Of a stretch of DNA of 64,000 nt, positions 8,833-17,197 are shown in pieces. Position 1 is the first letter of the stretch, and every line of letters begins with the position of its first letter. The DNA is from DATKHR01 sp035939575 (GTDB lineage: Bacteria; Acidobacteriota; Vicinamibacteria; Vicinamibacterales; CAVVIG01). Location: positions 1 through 64,000 of the forward strand of contig DASZFS010000504.1 of the NCBI GenBank assembly GCA_035939575.1, read 5' to 3'. Under the pieces are notes generated by a model. The model was not told the DNA's origin. It did no database searches and was given only the letters and a program-made list of their open reading frames with translations. The translations under genes and the position numbers were made by a program.

Positions 8833-8936
8833 AAATAATCAAATTCACCATTCCCCTTCTGGTCCTGGCCGGCGCAGCCGCAGCCAGGCAGGATCGTCCC
8901 CTCTTCTCCGCCGAGTCGGCGCTCGTCGTTCTCCAC

Positions 8937-9749
8937 GTGAACGTCAAGGACGGAAAGAACGTTGCGAAGGCCGCCTATGTCGGCGGCTTGACCCAGGACG
9001 CCTTCGAGGTCTTCGAGGACGGCGCTCGGCAGGCCATCAGCTTCTTCACGACCGAGGACTCACCCGTCACCGTCGGGTTGCTCATCGACAGTAGCGGCAG
9101 CATGCAGCCCAATCGGGCCCGGGTGATCACCGCTGCGACCGTGTTTGCGGAAGCGAGCAACCCCGACGACGATCTGTTCGCGCTCACGTTCAACGAAACC
9201 GTGCGCTCGGCGTTTCCGGATTCAGCGCCGTTCACTGGCGACCCGGTTCAACTGCGCGACGCAGTGACGCGGATCTTCAACGCGTACGGTCGAACGGCGC
9301 TGTTCGACGCGGTTGCCGCCGGTGTCGACTACCTTGGCCGTGGACACCACGAGCGAAAAGTACTGGTCGTGGTGAGCGACGGCGGCGACAACGCCAGCCA
9401 CGTGACATTCGACCAGGTCCTCACGACGACGGAGGCCACAAACGTGGTCATCTACACCGTCGCGCTGGTGGACCCGCTCGAGCGTGACGCGAATCCGAAG
9501 CTGCTCAAGCGGATCGCCGAGGCCAGCGGCGGAGAAGCATTCGAGCCGACGAGCAGCGGCCAGATGACTCAAGTTCTCCAGCGCATCGCTCGAGACATCC
9601 GGCACACATACACAGTGGGCTACGCCTCGAGCAACGAGGCCCGGGACGGCTCATTTCGGAAGATTCGAGTCAGCGTCCACGCTCCGGACGGCCGGCGGCT
9701 CGTCGTGCGGACTCGTGCCGGGTACCTCGCCGCCCGAAATCTGCGATGA
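8937..9749 (+). CDS. VWFA-related secreted/envelope protein (acidobacterial type)
   Basis: The product contains a von Willebrand factor A domain with the metal-binding DSSGSM motif near residue 51 and the strand KVLVVVSDGGDN. Spacing and context match the VWFA-related family expanded in Acidobacteriota (TIGR03436-like), which is exported and has no defined function. The coordinates begin at the first conventional start (GTG). In the same frame, 8838-8936 encodes a hydrophobic leader IKFTIPLLVLAGAAAARQ and the usual beta-strand ESALVVLHVNV. No ATG, GTG or TTG precedes these, and an in-frame TAA lies at 8820. The real start is either a rare codon such as ATC or ATA near 8835-8838, or it has been lost beside the octamer repeat. 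Confidence 0.8.
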   Translation: MNVKDGKNVAKAAYVGGLTQDAFEVFEDGARQAISFFTTEDSPVTVGLLIDSSGSMQPNRARVITAATVFAEASNPDDDLFALTFNETVRSAFPDSAPFTGDPVQLRDAVTRIFNAYGRTALFDAVAAGVDYLGRGHHERKVLVVVSDGGDNASHVTFDQVLTTTEATNVVIYTVALVDPLERDANPKLLKRIAEASGGEAFEPTSSGQMTQVLQRIARDIRHTYTVGYASSNEARDGSFRKIRVSVHAPDGRRLVVRTRAGYLAARNLR

Positions 9750-9765
9750 TGGTCCTCCCTTAACG

Positions 9766-10950
9766 ATGTCGTTCGCGCGATCGGTCGCGGCCCCACGTGT
9801 CGTCAACATCGGCGATCTGCGACGGCTGGCGAAGCGCCGGCTGCCCCGCGTCGTCTTCGATTACATCGACGGCGGCGCCGAAGCGGAAGTGACATTGCGA
9901 GCCAATTGCGACGCGTTCGACGCCGTCACCTTCCGCCCGCGCAGCGCCGTGGCGACACCGGCCCCCGAGTTGCGCACGACCGTCCTCGGGACACGGCTCG
10001 ACCTGCCATTTCTCCTGGCGCCGGTCGGCAGCAGCCGGATGTTCTATCCCCGCGGCGAATGCGCCGCCGCCCGGGCGGCGGGCGAAGCTGGCACGGCATA
10101 CGTCCTGTCGACGCTGTCGGGCTGCCGCCTGGAGGAAGTCAAAGCCGCCACGGCAGGCCCTGCCTGGTACCAGTTGTATCTGGTCGGCGGGCGCGACGTC
10201 GCACGCGCGGCGATCGACCGCGCGCAGACCGCAGGATTCTCCGCGCTGGTGATCACCATCGACACGGCGGTCGCGGGAATGCGGGAACGGGACGTCCGGA
10301 ACGGAACCGCCGAGTTGCTCGGCCGCAAGCTGCCCGCGCTGCTGCCCTTCGTCCCGCAGGTCCTCTCGCGGCCGCGCTGGCTGGCTGCGTTCCTGAGAGA
10401 CGGCGGCTTGATGAAGTTTCCAAACGTGGTGCGCCCAGGCAAAGGCGAGATGCCCTACGGCGAGGTGGTCGCGTTGTTGGCAGAGTCAGTCGTGTGCTGG
10501 GATGATCTGCGCTGGCTCCGCGACGCCTGGAAGGGACCGATCGTCGTCAAAGGCGTGCAGACAGGCGATGATGCGCGCCGTGCCGCCGATGCCGGGGCGG
10601 AGGCCATCGTCGTATCCAACCATGGCGGCCGCCAGCTCGACGGCGTGGCGGCGACAATCCGCGTGCTGCCGGAAGTCATCGACGCCGTCAACGGGCGCGT
10701 CGAAGTGCTGCTCGATGGTGGCATCCGCCGGGGCAGCGACATCGTCAAGGCGTTGGCGCTCGGCGCGCGCGCGGTGCTCATCGGCCGCGCGTACGCGTAC
10801 GGGCTCGGCGCGGCCGGGGACGCGGGCGTGGCGCGCGCGATCGAGATTCTGCGCGCGGATCTCGTCCGCACGCTCACGCTGCTCGGGTGCCCCTCCGCGT
10901 CCGGGCTCGATCGCTCCTACGTCGACATCCCGCCGGACTGGAAGGGCTGA
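9766..10950 (+). CDS. FMN-dependent alpha-hydroxy-acid oxidase/dehydrogenase (LldD/glycolate oxidase family)
   Basis: The 394-residue TIM-barrel flavoprotein shows the family pattern: PRVVFDYIDGGAEAEVTL at the N-terminus, LPFLLAPVG, YQLYLVGGRDV, and the active-site segment SNHGGRQLDG near residues 284-293 followed by LDGGIRRGSDIVKALALGA for FMN phosphate binding. The family oxidises L-2-hydroxy acids such as lactate, glycolate or mandelate; the substrate is not determined here. Residue 1 is placed at ATG 9766 rather than the GTG at 9715, which would overlap the VWFA gene. The following regulator gene begins directly after its stop. Confidence 0.9.
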   Translation: MSFARSVAAPRVVNIGDLRRLAKRRLPRVVFDYIDGGAEAEVTLRANCDAFDAVTFRPRSAVATPAPELRTTVLGTRLDLPFLLAPVGSSRMFYPRGECAAARAAGEAGTAYVLSTLSGCRLEEVKAATAGPAWYQLYLVGGRDVARAAIDRAQTAGFSALVITIDTAVAGMRERDVRNGTAELLGRKLPALLPFVPQVLSRPRWLAAFLRDGGLMKFPNVVRPGKGEMPYGEVVALLAESVVCWDDLRWLRDAWKGPIVVKGVQTGDDARRAADAGAEAIVVSNHGGRQLDGVAATIRVLPEVIDAVNGRVEVLLDGGIRRGSDIVKALALGARAVLIGRAYAYGLGAAGDAGVARAIEILRADLVRTLTLLGCPSASGLDRSYVDIPPDWKG

Positions 10951-12330
10951 CTGCCAGTCCCCGTACGCTTCCGGTTCGGCGACTTCACGCTCTCCCCCCG
11001 ACAGCGATTGCTGCTCCGCGACGGACGGCCGGTCGCGCTGATCCCGAAGTACTTCGATCTCCTCGTGCTGCTGATCCTCCGCCGCCACGACGCGGTCTCG
11101 AAGAACGCCATCTTCGCCGAAGTCTGGAGCGACGTCGTCGTCTCCGACGGCGCGCTGGCGCAAGCCGTCCGCACGCTGCGGCGCACGCTCGGTGACGACG
11201 TCCGCGAGCCACGATTCATCCGCACGGTCTCGCGTCATGGCTATCAGTTCGTGTGGCCGAACGTCACCGAGGAGGCAGACGACGATCCCGTCTCGCCCGC
11301 CACGCCGCGTGTCTCGGAGAACGCCCCGCCGGCCGCGTCGATCGTACTGCTGGTCGATCGGCTGATGACCGCGACGAGCCCCGAGGACGCGCGCGACCTG
11401 GCGGAGCAGCTGCACGCGCTCGGGACAGCCGAGGCCCTCGCCCGCCTCACGGCGCGGCCTGGTCACGCACCGGCTGTGGCCATGATGCGCGACGCGCGAT
11501 GGAGTGTGCCGGGTGCGGGTGATGTGCCGCTCTTGCGCGACCCCGAGGCGTTCGCCGCCGTTATGGCGCTCGTCCGGCTCCGGCTGTCTGACGTAAAGCG
11601 CACGGTCGTACGACGCTGGGCCAGCGCGGCCGAGACGGGCGCGATCGCCGGCGGTGCGGCCGGATTCCTGGGCGGCGCCGCTCTGTACCTGGCGCCGACG
11701 TCGAACGCTCGACCTCAATCGTCGATCGCGCTGGCGGCGATCGGCATCCTGGCCGGCGGCATAGGCGCCGCAGGCGTCGGCGCCGGTCTCGTAACGGCGG
11801 AGGTGCTGGCGCGCTCGCGCCGGGCGCTGGCGCTCGTCGCGTGCGGCGCGCTGGCCGGCGCGCTCGTCGGAGGCGCCGCGGCGGTCGTCCTGGGGGCCCT
11901 TCTCGAAGGCCTGTTCGGCCTCCACTTCGTCCACATCGCTGGCGGCCCAGGGGCGTTGGACGGCCTGGTCCTCGGCGCCGCCGCAGGCATCGGCTACGCC
12001 GCGACGACATCGCATCCGGACGGCGGCGGGCTGGCGGCCCCACGCGGGCGCCGCCGGATCGTCAGCGCAGCGGCTGTCGGCGCGTGCTGCGCAATCGGCG
12101 CCGCAGCGCTCACGGTGTCCGGACGGCCGCTCGTTGGCGGCCTGGTCCACGAGATCGCGCGCGCGTCTCGCGACGCGGAGCTGGTGCTGGGCCCGCTCGG
12201 ACATCTCGTCGGCGAACCCGGGTTCGGTCCGGTGACCCAGGTGATCCTCAGCACGTTCGAGGGCGCCGCCTTCGGCTGCGCGCTCGGGTGGGGCCTCACG
12301 CGACGGCCCGCGATCGACCGAAACGCCTGA
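10951..12330 (+). CDS. Winged-helix (OmpR/CadC-type) DNA-binding protein with multi-pass membrane domain
   Basis: The N-terminal 100 residues form an OmpR-type winged helix: LIPKYFDLLVLLI, NAIFAEVWSDVVVSDGALAQ, VRTLRRTLGDD and FIRTVSRHGYQF. No receiver domain is present. A linker of about 100 residues leads to several Gly/Ala-rich membrane segments in the C-terminal half. This makes it a membrane-anchored CadC/ToxR-like transcription factor, common in Acidobacteriota. The start is unusual. The expected first strand VRFRFGDFTLSPRQRLLLRD is encoded from a CTG at 10951, directly after the previous stop and 4 bp after GAAGGG. A TTG at 11008 is the first conventional start but would remove that strand. 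Confidence 0.75.
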   Translation: MPVPVRFRFGDFTLSPRQRLLLRDGRPVALIPKYFDLLVLLILRRHDAVSKNAIFAEVWSDVVVSDGALAQAVRTLRRTLGDDVREPRFIRTVSRHGYQFVWPNVTEEADDDPVSPATPRVSENAPPAASIVLLVDRLMTATSPEDARDLAEQLHALGTAEALARLTARPGHAPAVAMMRDARWSVPGAGDVPLLRDPEAFAAVMALVRLRLSDVKRTVVRRWASAAETGAIAGGAAGFLGGAALYLAPTSNARPQSSIALAAIGILAGGIGAAGVGAGLVTAEVLARSRRALALVACGALAGALVGGAAAVVLGALLEGLFGLHFVHIAGGPGALDGLVLGAAAGIGYAATTSHPDGGGLAAPRGRRRIVSAAAVGACCAIGAAALTVSGRPLVGGLVHEIARASRDAELVLGPLGHLVGEPGFGPVTQVILSTFEGAAFGCALGWGLTRRPAIDRNA

Positions 12331-12440
12331 GAATCACGCTTTCCTCAGCCAACGCTCATCGTCCGCTGACGACTTCCGCGAGACCTCTGGTTCATCCTTC
12401 ACGGCAGTCGCAACAGGGAGTCAATCCCAAGGAGGACCGC

Positions 12441-13739
12441 GTGACGTTTCGCCGACTTGCCGCCATCGCCTTGATCTTCTTCGGAGCGTCGTTGGCCTGG
12501 ACCGTGCTGGGATCGTCCCTCATGGCTCGCACAGGACAATTCGACGATCGCCTCGAGCGCGAGGTATGGCTCCTCTGGGGCGCACCCCAGCGTCAGGTCG
12601 CCCCCGACGCGTGGATTGTCCGTCCCGGCGTTGAGACCGAAACGGTCGAAACCAAGGATCAGAAGGGCCAGGTCACCCGCAAGCAGGTGACCAAGAAGGT
12701 CGCGCGGCCGGCGCCAGCCGTCCTCGAGTCGACGCGAGCGACGGTCGGTCTCGACATGGAGCATCGCCAGAAAGGACTGCTCTGGTATCCGACGTACAGC
12801 GTCGCGTTCAAAGCGACGTATGTCTTTCGAAACCCGGACCAGGAGGCGCGCGATTTCCACGTGCGCCTGCCGCTGCCGGCGCAGGACGCGCTCTTCGACG
12901 ACTTCGTCTTCTCGCTGAACGGCCGTCCTTCCGTGCCGGCGGGAGACGTGTCGAAGGAGATGCACGCGACGATGACCGCCGCGCCTGGCGCAGCTGTCAC
13001 GCTCGATGTGCAGTATCGGTCGCGCGGTCTTCGAACATGGACCTATGCCTTCGCGGCGAACGGCGTCGCCCAGGTCCGCGACTTCAACCTCGTGATGCGG
13101 ACGAACTTTCAGGACGTGGACTTCCCGGCGGGCACTGTCTCCCCCGGCCAGAAGACGGCGATACCGGGTGGGTGGGCGCTGACCTGGGCGTTCTCGAACT
13201 TGATCTCCGGCCAGGCGATCGGGATGGCCATGCCGCAGAAGCTCAACCCCGGCCCTTTTGCCGCGCGCGTGACCTTCTTCGCGCCGGTGTCGCTGCTCTT
13301 CTTCCTCGCCGTCATGGTCATGGTGGGCACGACGTCAGGGCCGTCGCTCCACCCGATGCACTACTGGTTCATCGCGGCCGCGTTCTTCGCGTTTCACCTG
13401 CTGCTCGCGTATCTCGTCGACCATGTGGGCGTGCATGTCGCGTTCGCCGCGGCAGCTGTCGTCAGCCTGGCCCTCGTCGTGAGCTATCTGCGCGTGGTCA
13501 CAGGGATGCGGCAGGCGTTGCTGGTGGCCGGCCTCGCGCAGGCGGTCTTTCTCGTCCTCTTCAGCTACGCGTTCTTCTTCGAGGGCTTCACCGGGCTGGC
13601 GATCACAGTGGGCGCCATCGTCACGCTCTTTGTGCTCATGCAGATGACGGCGCGCGTATCGTGGGACGACGTGTTCGCCGCGGGCACAGGCATGAACCGG
13701 ACATCGCCCAGTGAGAAATATGCGAAAGGACGCCCCTGA
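12441..13739 (+). CDS. creD: CreD-like inner membrane protein
   Basis: The 432-residue product has an N-terminal membrane helix (RLAAIALIFFGASLAW), a periplasmic beta-rich domain, and a C-terminal bundle of helices after HPMHYWFIAAAFFAFHLLLA. This HPMHY-plus-helices arrangement is characteristic of CreD (cell envelope integrity, originally the CreBC regulon). A perfect AAGGAGG precedes the GTG start at 12441 by 6 bp; the open frame extending upstream overlaps the regulator and is rejected. No creB or creC is adjacent. Its TGA shares an A with the ATG of the next gene (TGATG), so it is probably co-translated with the YjbQ-family gene. Confidence 0.8.
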   Translation: MTFRRLAAIALIFFGASLAWTVLGSSLMARTGQFDDRLEREVWLLWGAPQRQVAPDAWIVRPGVETETVETKDQKGQVTRKQVTKKVARPAPAVLESTRATVGLDMEHRQKGLLWYPTYSVAFKATYVFRNPDQEARDFHVRLPLPAQDALFDDFVFSLNGRPSVPAGDVSKEMHATMTAAPGAAVTLDVQYRSRGLRTWTYAFAANGVAQVRDFNLVMRTNFQDVDFPAGTVSPGQKTAIPGGWALTWAFSNLISGQAIGMAMPQKLNPGPFAARVTFFAPVSLLFFLAVMVMVGTTSGPSLHPMHYWFIAAAFFAFHLLLAYLVDHVGVHVAFAAAAVVSLALVVSYLRVVTGMRQALLVAGLAQAVFLVLFSYAFFFEGFTGLAITVGAIVTLFVLMQMTARVSWDDVFAAGTGMNRTSPSEKYAKGRP

Positions 13740-14242
13740 TGCTGGCCGTGCCTCGCGCCGCTTCCCTCTCGAGCCGTCTCTCCATCGTCCGCCACCTCGT
13801 CCTGTCGGTCGAGACGCACCGGCCCGTCGAATTCGTGGATCTGACGGCGGCAATCTCGGCTGCGGTACAGGGACTCACGCTCCTCGACGGCATCGTCACC
13901 GTCCAGACGCGGCATACGACGACGGGAATCCTGGTCAACGAGCACGAGCCGCTGCTGCTCGAGGACCTCGAAGCGATGTTCGAGCGGTTGGCGCCGGCGT
14001 CTTCGGCCTACGCCCACGACGACCCGGCGCGACGCTCGGTGAACCTCGGTCCGGAAGAGCGGCGCAACGGTCATGCGCACTGCCGCGCCGCGCTCCTTCG
14101 TGCGTCGGAGTCGGTACCGGTGTCCGGCGGTGCGCTCACGCTCGGCCGGTGGCAGCGTGTCTTTCTCGTCGACTTCGACGGTGGACAGCGCCGCCAGATA
14201 TCGCTGACGCTCATGGGCGAGGTGCGGGGGCCAGGATCGTGA
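13739..14242 (+). CDS. yjbQ: YjbQ/UPF0047 family protein
   Basis: The 167-residue protein matches the YjbQ fold. It has the TRHTTTGILVNEHEPLLLED segment, the NGHAHCRAALL histidine motif, and a closing LTLGRWQRVFLVDFDG followed by RRQISLTLMG. Members bind metal through the histidines, and some have weak thiamine-phosphate synthase activity; the physiological role is not settled. It begins at TGATG overlapping creD. Confidence 0.85.
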   Translation: MLAVPRAASLSSRLSIVRHLVLSVETHRPVEFVDLTAAISAAVQGLTLLDGIVTVQTRHTTTGILVNEHEPLLLEDLEAMFERLAPASSAYAHDDPARRSVNLGPEERRNGHAHCRAALLRASESVPVSGGALTLGRWQRVFLVDFDGGQRRQISLTLMGEVRGPGS

Positions 14243-14339
14243 AAATGGGCAAAAACGGACCGAAGATTCTGAGGCGGGCTTCAGCCCCATTCTGAGTCGC
14301 GGTGGGGTCTACAATACGCGTCACGTGGAGGGTCCCGAC

Positions 14340-15383
14340 ATGCGCAGACTCGTCGCCCCAGTCGTAGCTGTCGCCATTGTCGTCGGTATAGGGCTCGTGG
14401 CCCCGGGATTCCTCCGGGCGGCCGCGGCCATTCCCGACTGGGCGTACGCCATTCCTGCGGCGCCGCCTGGCGGAGCCGCAAGCCCGGCCCCGCCTCCCGA
14501 CACCTCGAGCAAGCAGATTCCGGCGAGTACGCTGAGCTTCACGCGCCAGCAGATCTCCGACAGCTTCGGGCCGGCCGACTGGTTCCCCGGCGATCACCCG
14601 CCGATGCCAGAGATCGTCGCGCATGGCCGGCGCCCGGATGTGCGGGCGTGCGGCCTCTGCCACTATCCCAACGGCAAGGGACGCCAGGAGAATGCCGGCA
14701 TCGCCGGGTTGCCCGTTTCCTACTTCATCCAGACGATGAACGACTTTCGCGCGGGCTTGCGAAAGAGCGCGGAGCCGCGAAAGGCGAACACGAACGTCAT
14801 GATCGCGATCGCAAAGGCCATGACGCCGGAGGACATCAAGGAAACGGCTGAATATTTCGGGTCGATGAAGTGGACGCCTTGGATCAGAGTCGTCGAGACC
14901 AACACGGTGCCGAAGATGGTGAGTCGCGGCGGCATCTGGATCCCGACCGGAGGCCCTGAGGGTACTGAAGGGCCCCAGGGTAACGTAGGTGCTGCAGGTG
15001 CCGGCGGACGCGAGACGGAACCGATCGGCGTGCGGATCATCGAAACGCCCGAGAATGCCGAGCGGACCGAAATCCTGCGCGACCCGCGCTCAGGGTTCAT
15101 TGCCTATGCGCCCGTTGGCAGTCTCAAGAAAGGCGAGGCCCTCGTGCGCACCGGCGGAAACGGACGGACCGAAGCCTGTGGCGCGTGCCACGGCGCCACG
15201 CTGCAGGGGCTTGGCCCCGTGCCCGGGATAGCCGGACGTTCTCCCAGCTATCTCGCGCGCCAGATGTACGATATGCAGTCCGGAGCTCGCCGTGGCGAAT
15301 GGACGGAGTTGATGACACCTGTAGTCGCGCGGCTGACGGACGACGATCTCGTGAGCATCGCGGCCTACGTGTCGTCCCGTTGA
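14340..15383 (+). CDS. Exported dihaem cytochrome c
   Basis: The 347-residue precursor starts with a signal peptide (RRLVAPVVAVAIVVGIGL) and contains two haem c sites, CGLCH near residue 104 and CGACH near 280, with downstream methionines as possible axial ligands. The two lobes resemble the tandem cytochrome c class that feeds electrons from periplasmic dehydrogenases to the respiratory chain. Between them is a Gly/Pro-rich insert, GGPEGTEGPQGNVGAAGAGG, resembling a short collagen-like linker. The ATG at 14340 has GGAGGG 7 bp upstream and is preferred over a GTG at 14325. No partner oxidase is adjacent; the FKBP gene follows after about 50 bp. Confidence 0.88.
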   Translation: MRRLVAPVVAVAIVVGIGLVAPGFLRAAAAIPDWAYAIPAAPPGGAASPAPPPDTSSKQIPASTLSFTRQQISDSFGPADWFPGDHPPMPEIVAHGRRPDVRACGLCHYPNGKGRQENAGIAGLPVSYFIQTMNDFRAGLRKSAEPRKANTNVMIAIAKAMTPEDIKETAEYFGSMKWTPWIRVVETNTVPKMVSRGGIWIPTGGPEGTEGPQGNVGAAGAGGRETEPIGVRIIETPENAERTEILRDPRSGFIAYAPVGSLKKGEALVRTGGNGRTEACGACHGATLQGLGPVPGIAGRSPSYLARQMYDMQSGARRGEWTELMTPVVARLTDDDLVSIAAYVSSR

Positions 15384-15431
15384 GTGTCTTCTCTCCGGGG
15401 GGCAGGGGCCCAGCATGTAATAATCAGAGTC

Positions 15432-15890
15432 ATGGGACGACTCCGCCCGGCACGTTCGACGCTGATTGCGTCGGTCCCAATCACTCTCGTCATCGTCGCC
15501 GCCGTCGCCTGGGCCGCGTGCACGACTGCGCCGGCGTCGCCGTCGGTCAGCCCTCCGTTCAGTTCGTCCGACCCTGTCGTCGGGACCGGCGCGGCAGCTG
15601 CAACCGGCAGTTCGGTGACGGTTGACTACACCGGCTGGTTGTACGATCCCTCGAAAGCCGATCAGAAGGGCCTGCAGTTCGACTCCTCGATCGGCAAGAC
15701 CCCCTTTTCAACCACGCTCGGGTCGGGAGCGGTCATCAAGGGCTGGGATCAAGGAATCCCCGGCATGCTGGTTGGCGGAACGCGGCGGCTCGTCATCCCG
15801 CCGTCGCTGGCGTATGGCGGTATCCGCAGCGGCCTCATCCCACCTAACTCGACGCTGGTGTTCGACATCACGCTGCTGAGCATGCCATGA
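15432..15890 (+). CDS. FKBP-type peptidyl-prolyl cis-trans isomerase lipoprotein
   Basis: The 152-residue precursor has a signal ending in a lipobox-like AVAWAAC, then an FKBP domain with VTVDYTGWLYD, FDSSIGKTPF, GWDQGIPGMLVGGTRR and IPPSLAYGG. These hold the aromatic and Asp residues of the FKBP active site. It should accelerate proline isomerisation during folding of exported proteins. ATG 15432 is chosen because the upstream extension reads through intergenic sequence and would bury the signal peptide. Confidence 0.9.
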   Translation: MGRLRPARSTLIASVPITLVIVAAVAWAACTTAPASPSVSPPFSSSDPVVGTGAAAATGSSVTVDYTGWLYDPSKADQKGLQFDSSIGKTPFSTTLGSGAVIKGWDQGIPGMLVGGTRRLVIPPSLAYGGIRSGLIPPNSTLVFDITLLSMP

Positions 15891-15974
15891 CCCGACGCCG
15901 TCGATGCGTCGGTGATCCTCCGCCTGGCGCTCGGCCAAGTGAACGGATTGACCGAGTGGTCGAAGATTCATAAA

Positions 15975-17087
15975 TCACCGCCCGATGTGGACGCGGGCGC
16001 CGATGACCGCGAAGGTCATCCTGTCGTCGATGCCGCCTTCGCCACCGCTAACCGGAGCGCCCGTGATCTTGGCGATGTTCACCTCACCGTAGATCGCGAT
16101 CCATCTGTTCGACCATGCCTCGACGCCCCCGCCCGCAAGCCAGCTCCACCCTCTCGTCTGTTGCGCGAACGATTGCGTGCCGCCCTTGACCGTCTGCGTG
16201 ACGCCGTTGACCGTCACGCTCTGATCGTTCACGGTCTCGTTGGTGGTGATGGTCGCCTCATGACGGTTGACCCCGCCCAGCCCGTACAGCCTTACGGGGC
16301 CCAGCGCGACGCCCGCTTTTGCTGCGACGGTCAGGAGCCGCAGCCTGACGCGGCTGTCGAATGAGTAGGTGTCGCCGCCTCCACTCGCGGTGACGTCGGT
16401 GGGCCTCACGTACCCGACTTGAGCCGCGAGGTAGCGCGTGAGCCAGACTTCGGCCCCAAGGCTCTCGGCCAGCCCGAGGTTGCTGTTCGAACATTGCGGG
16501 GCGTCGCCGCACGCATTATTGACAGCGTTTGCGAGCTTCGAAAAACCTGCCCCCGCCGACAAGACCAGACCTTTCCCCGGCCTTCCATTGAAGATGGGTG
16601 ACCTGGCCATGGATAAGCCTGCCCCCGCGCCGGCTGGGCGCAGCACCCAGTCCCTCGGGGCGGGCCCCTGCCTCACGTGCACCGACGGGGTCGGAGTGAT
16701 GTCGATGACGAATGTGGTCACAGGCTGCATGCTGAACACGCTCCCGACATCCGTGCGCGTGCAACTCGGAGGGGCAGGTACAGGCTGCACGCCGCGATTG
16801 ACCATGTGCACAGTGACCTGGGCCCCACAGGCATCGATGTAGACCAGAACGCCAGCATCGCTGGACCGGGGGCCGACGCGCAGAATCGCATCGCCGTTGC
16901 TGTCTGCGCTGGCAGTGGCGAGATTGGCCCCATTCAGCGTGAGCGCGACGGCCGCTCCGGGGGGTGCACTTTGAATGAGCACGGTTTGTGCCGAGGCGCC
17001 GCGCAGGCCAAAGGTGGCGGCGAGCAGAACGGCGAGGGTCAACGCGGGAAATGGCGTCTGGGGTTTGGCTTGGCTGCGAAAGGGCAT
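15975..17087 (-). CDS. Exported outer-membrane beta-barrel-like protein
   Basis: The 370-residue product has a signal peptide ending near GLRGASA. A short N-terminal domain, VLIQSAPPGAAVALTLNG, resembles the Ig-like or PEGA-type domains that precede some barrels. The C-terminal 200 residues alternate polar and hydrophobic residues with aromatic ends, typical of an eight- to ten-stranded outer-membrane barrel (for example AEVWLTRYLAAQVGYVRP and IAIYGEVNIAKITG). No named family is recognised. The ATG at 17087 is preferred to an in-frame TTG at 17096. It is divergent from msrP. Confidence 0.65.
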   Translation of the reverse strand: MPFRSQAKPQTPFPALTLAVLLAATFGLRGASAQTVLIQSAPPGAAVALTLNGANLATASADSNGDAILRVGPRSSDAGVLVYIDACGAQVTVHMVNRGVQPVPAPPSCTRTDVGSVFSMQPVTTFVIDITPTPSVHVRQGPAPRDWVLRPAGAGAGLSMARSPIFNGRPGKGLVLSAGAGFSKLANAVNNACGDAPQCSNSNLGLAESLGAEVWLTRYLAAQVGYVRPTDVTASGGGDTYSFDSRVRLRLLTVAAKAGVALGPVRLYGLGGVNRHEATITTNETVNDQSVTVNGVTQTVKGGTQSFAQQTRGWSWLAGGGVEAWSNRWIAIYGEVNIAKITGAPVSGGEGGIDDRMTFAVIGARVHIGR

Positions 17088-17197
17088 GCGAGACAATTAT
17101 GGTTCAGGTGCACGGCGAACGCCGCCGGCCTTCATTTTAGGCTGGAGCGGTCCGGGATCGAGCGTGTGTGACACACTGAGGTTTGGATGCTGATCGG

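Noticed and set aside
13711..14295. 194-codon plus-strand frame overlapping yjbQ
   Set aside because: It overlaps yjbQ in another frame, and the YjbQ frame has clear family motifs and a TGATG coupling.
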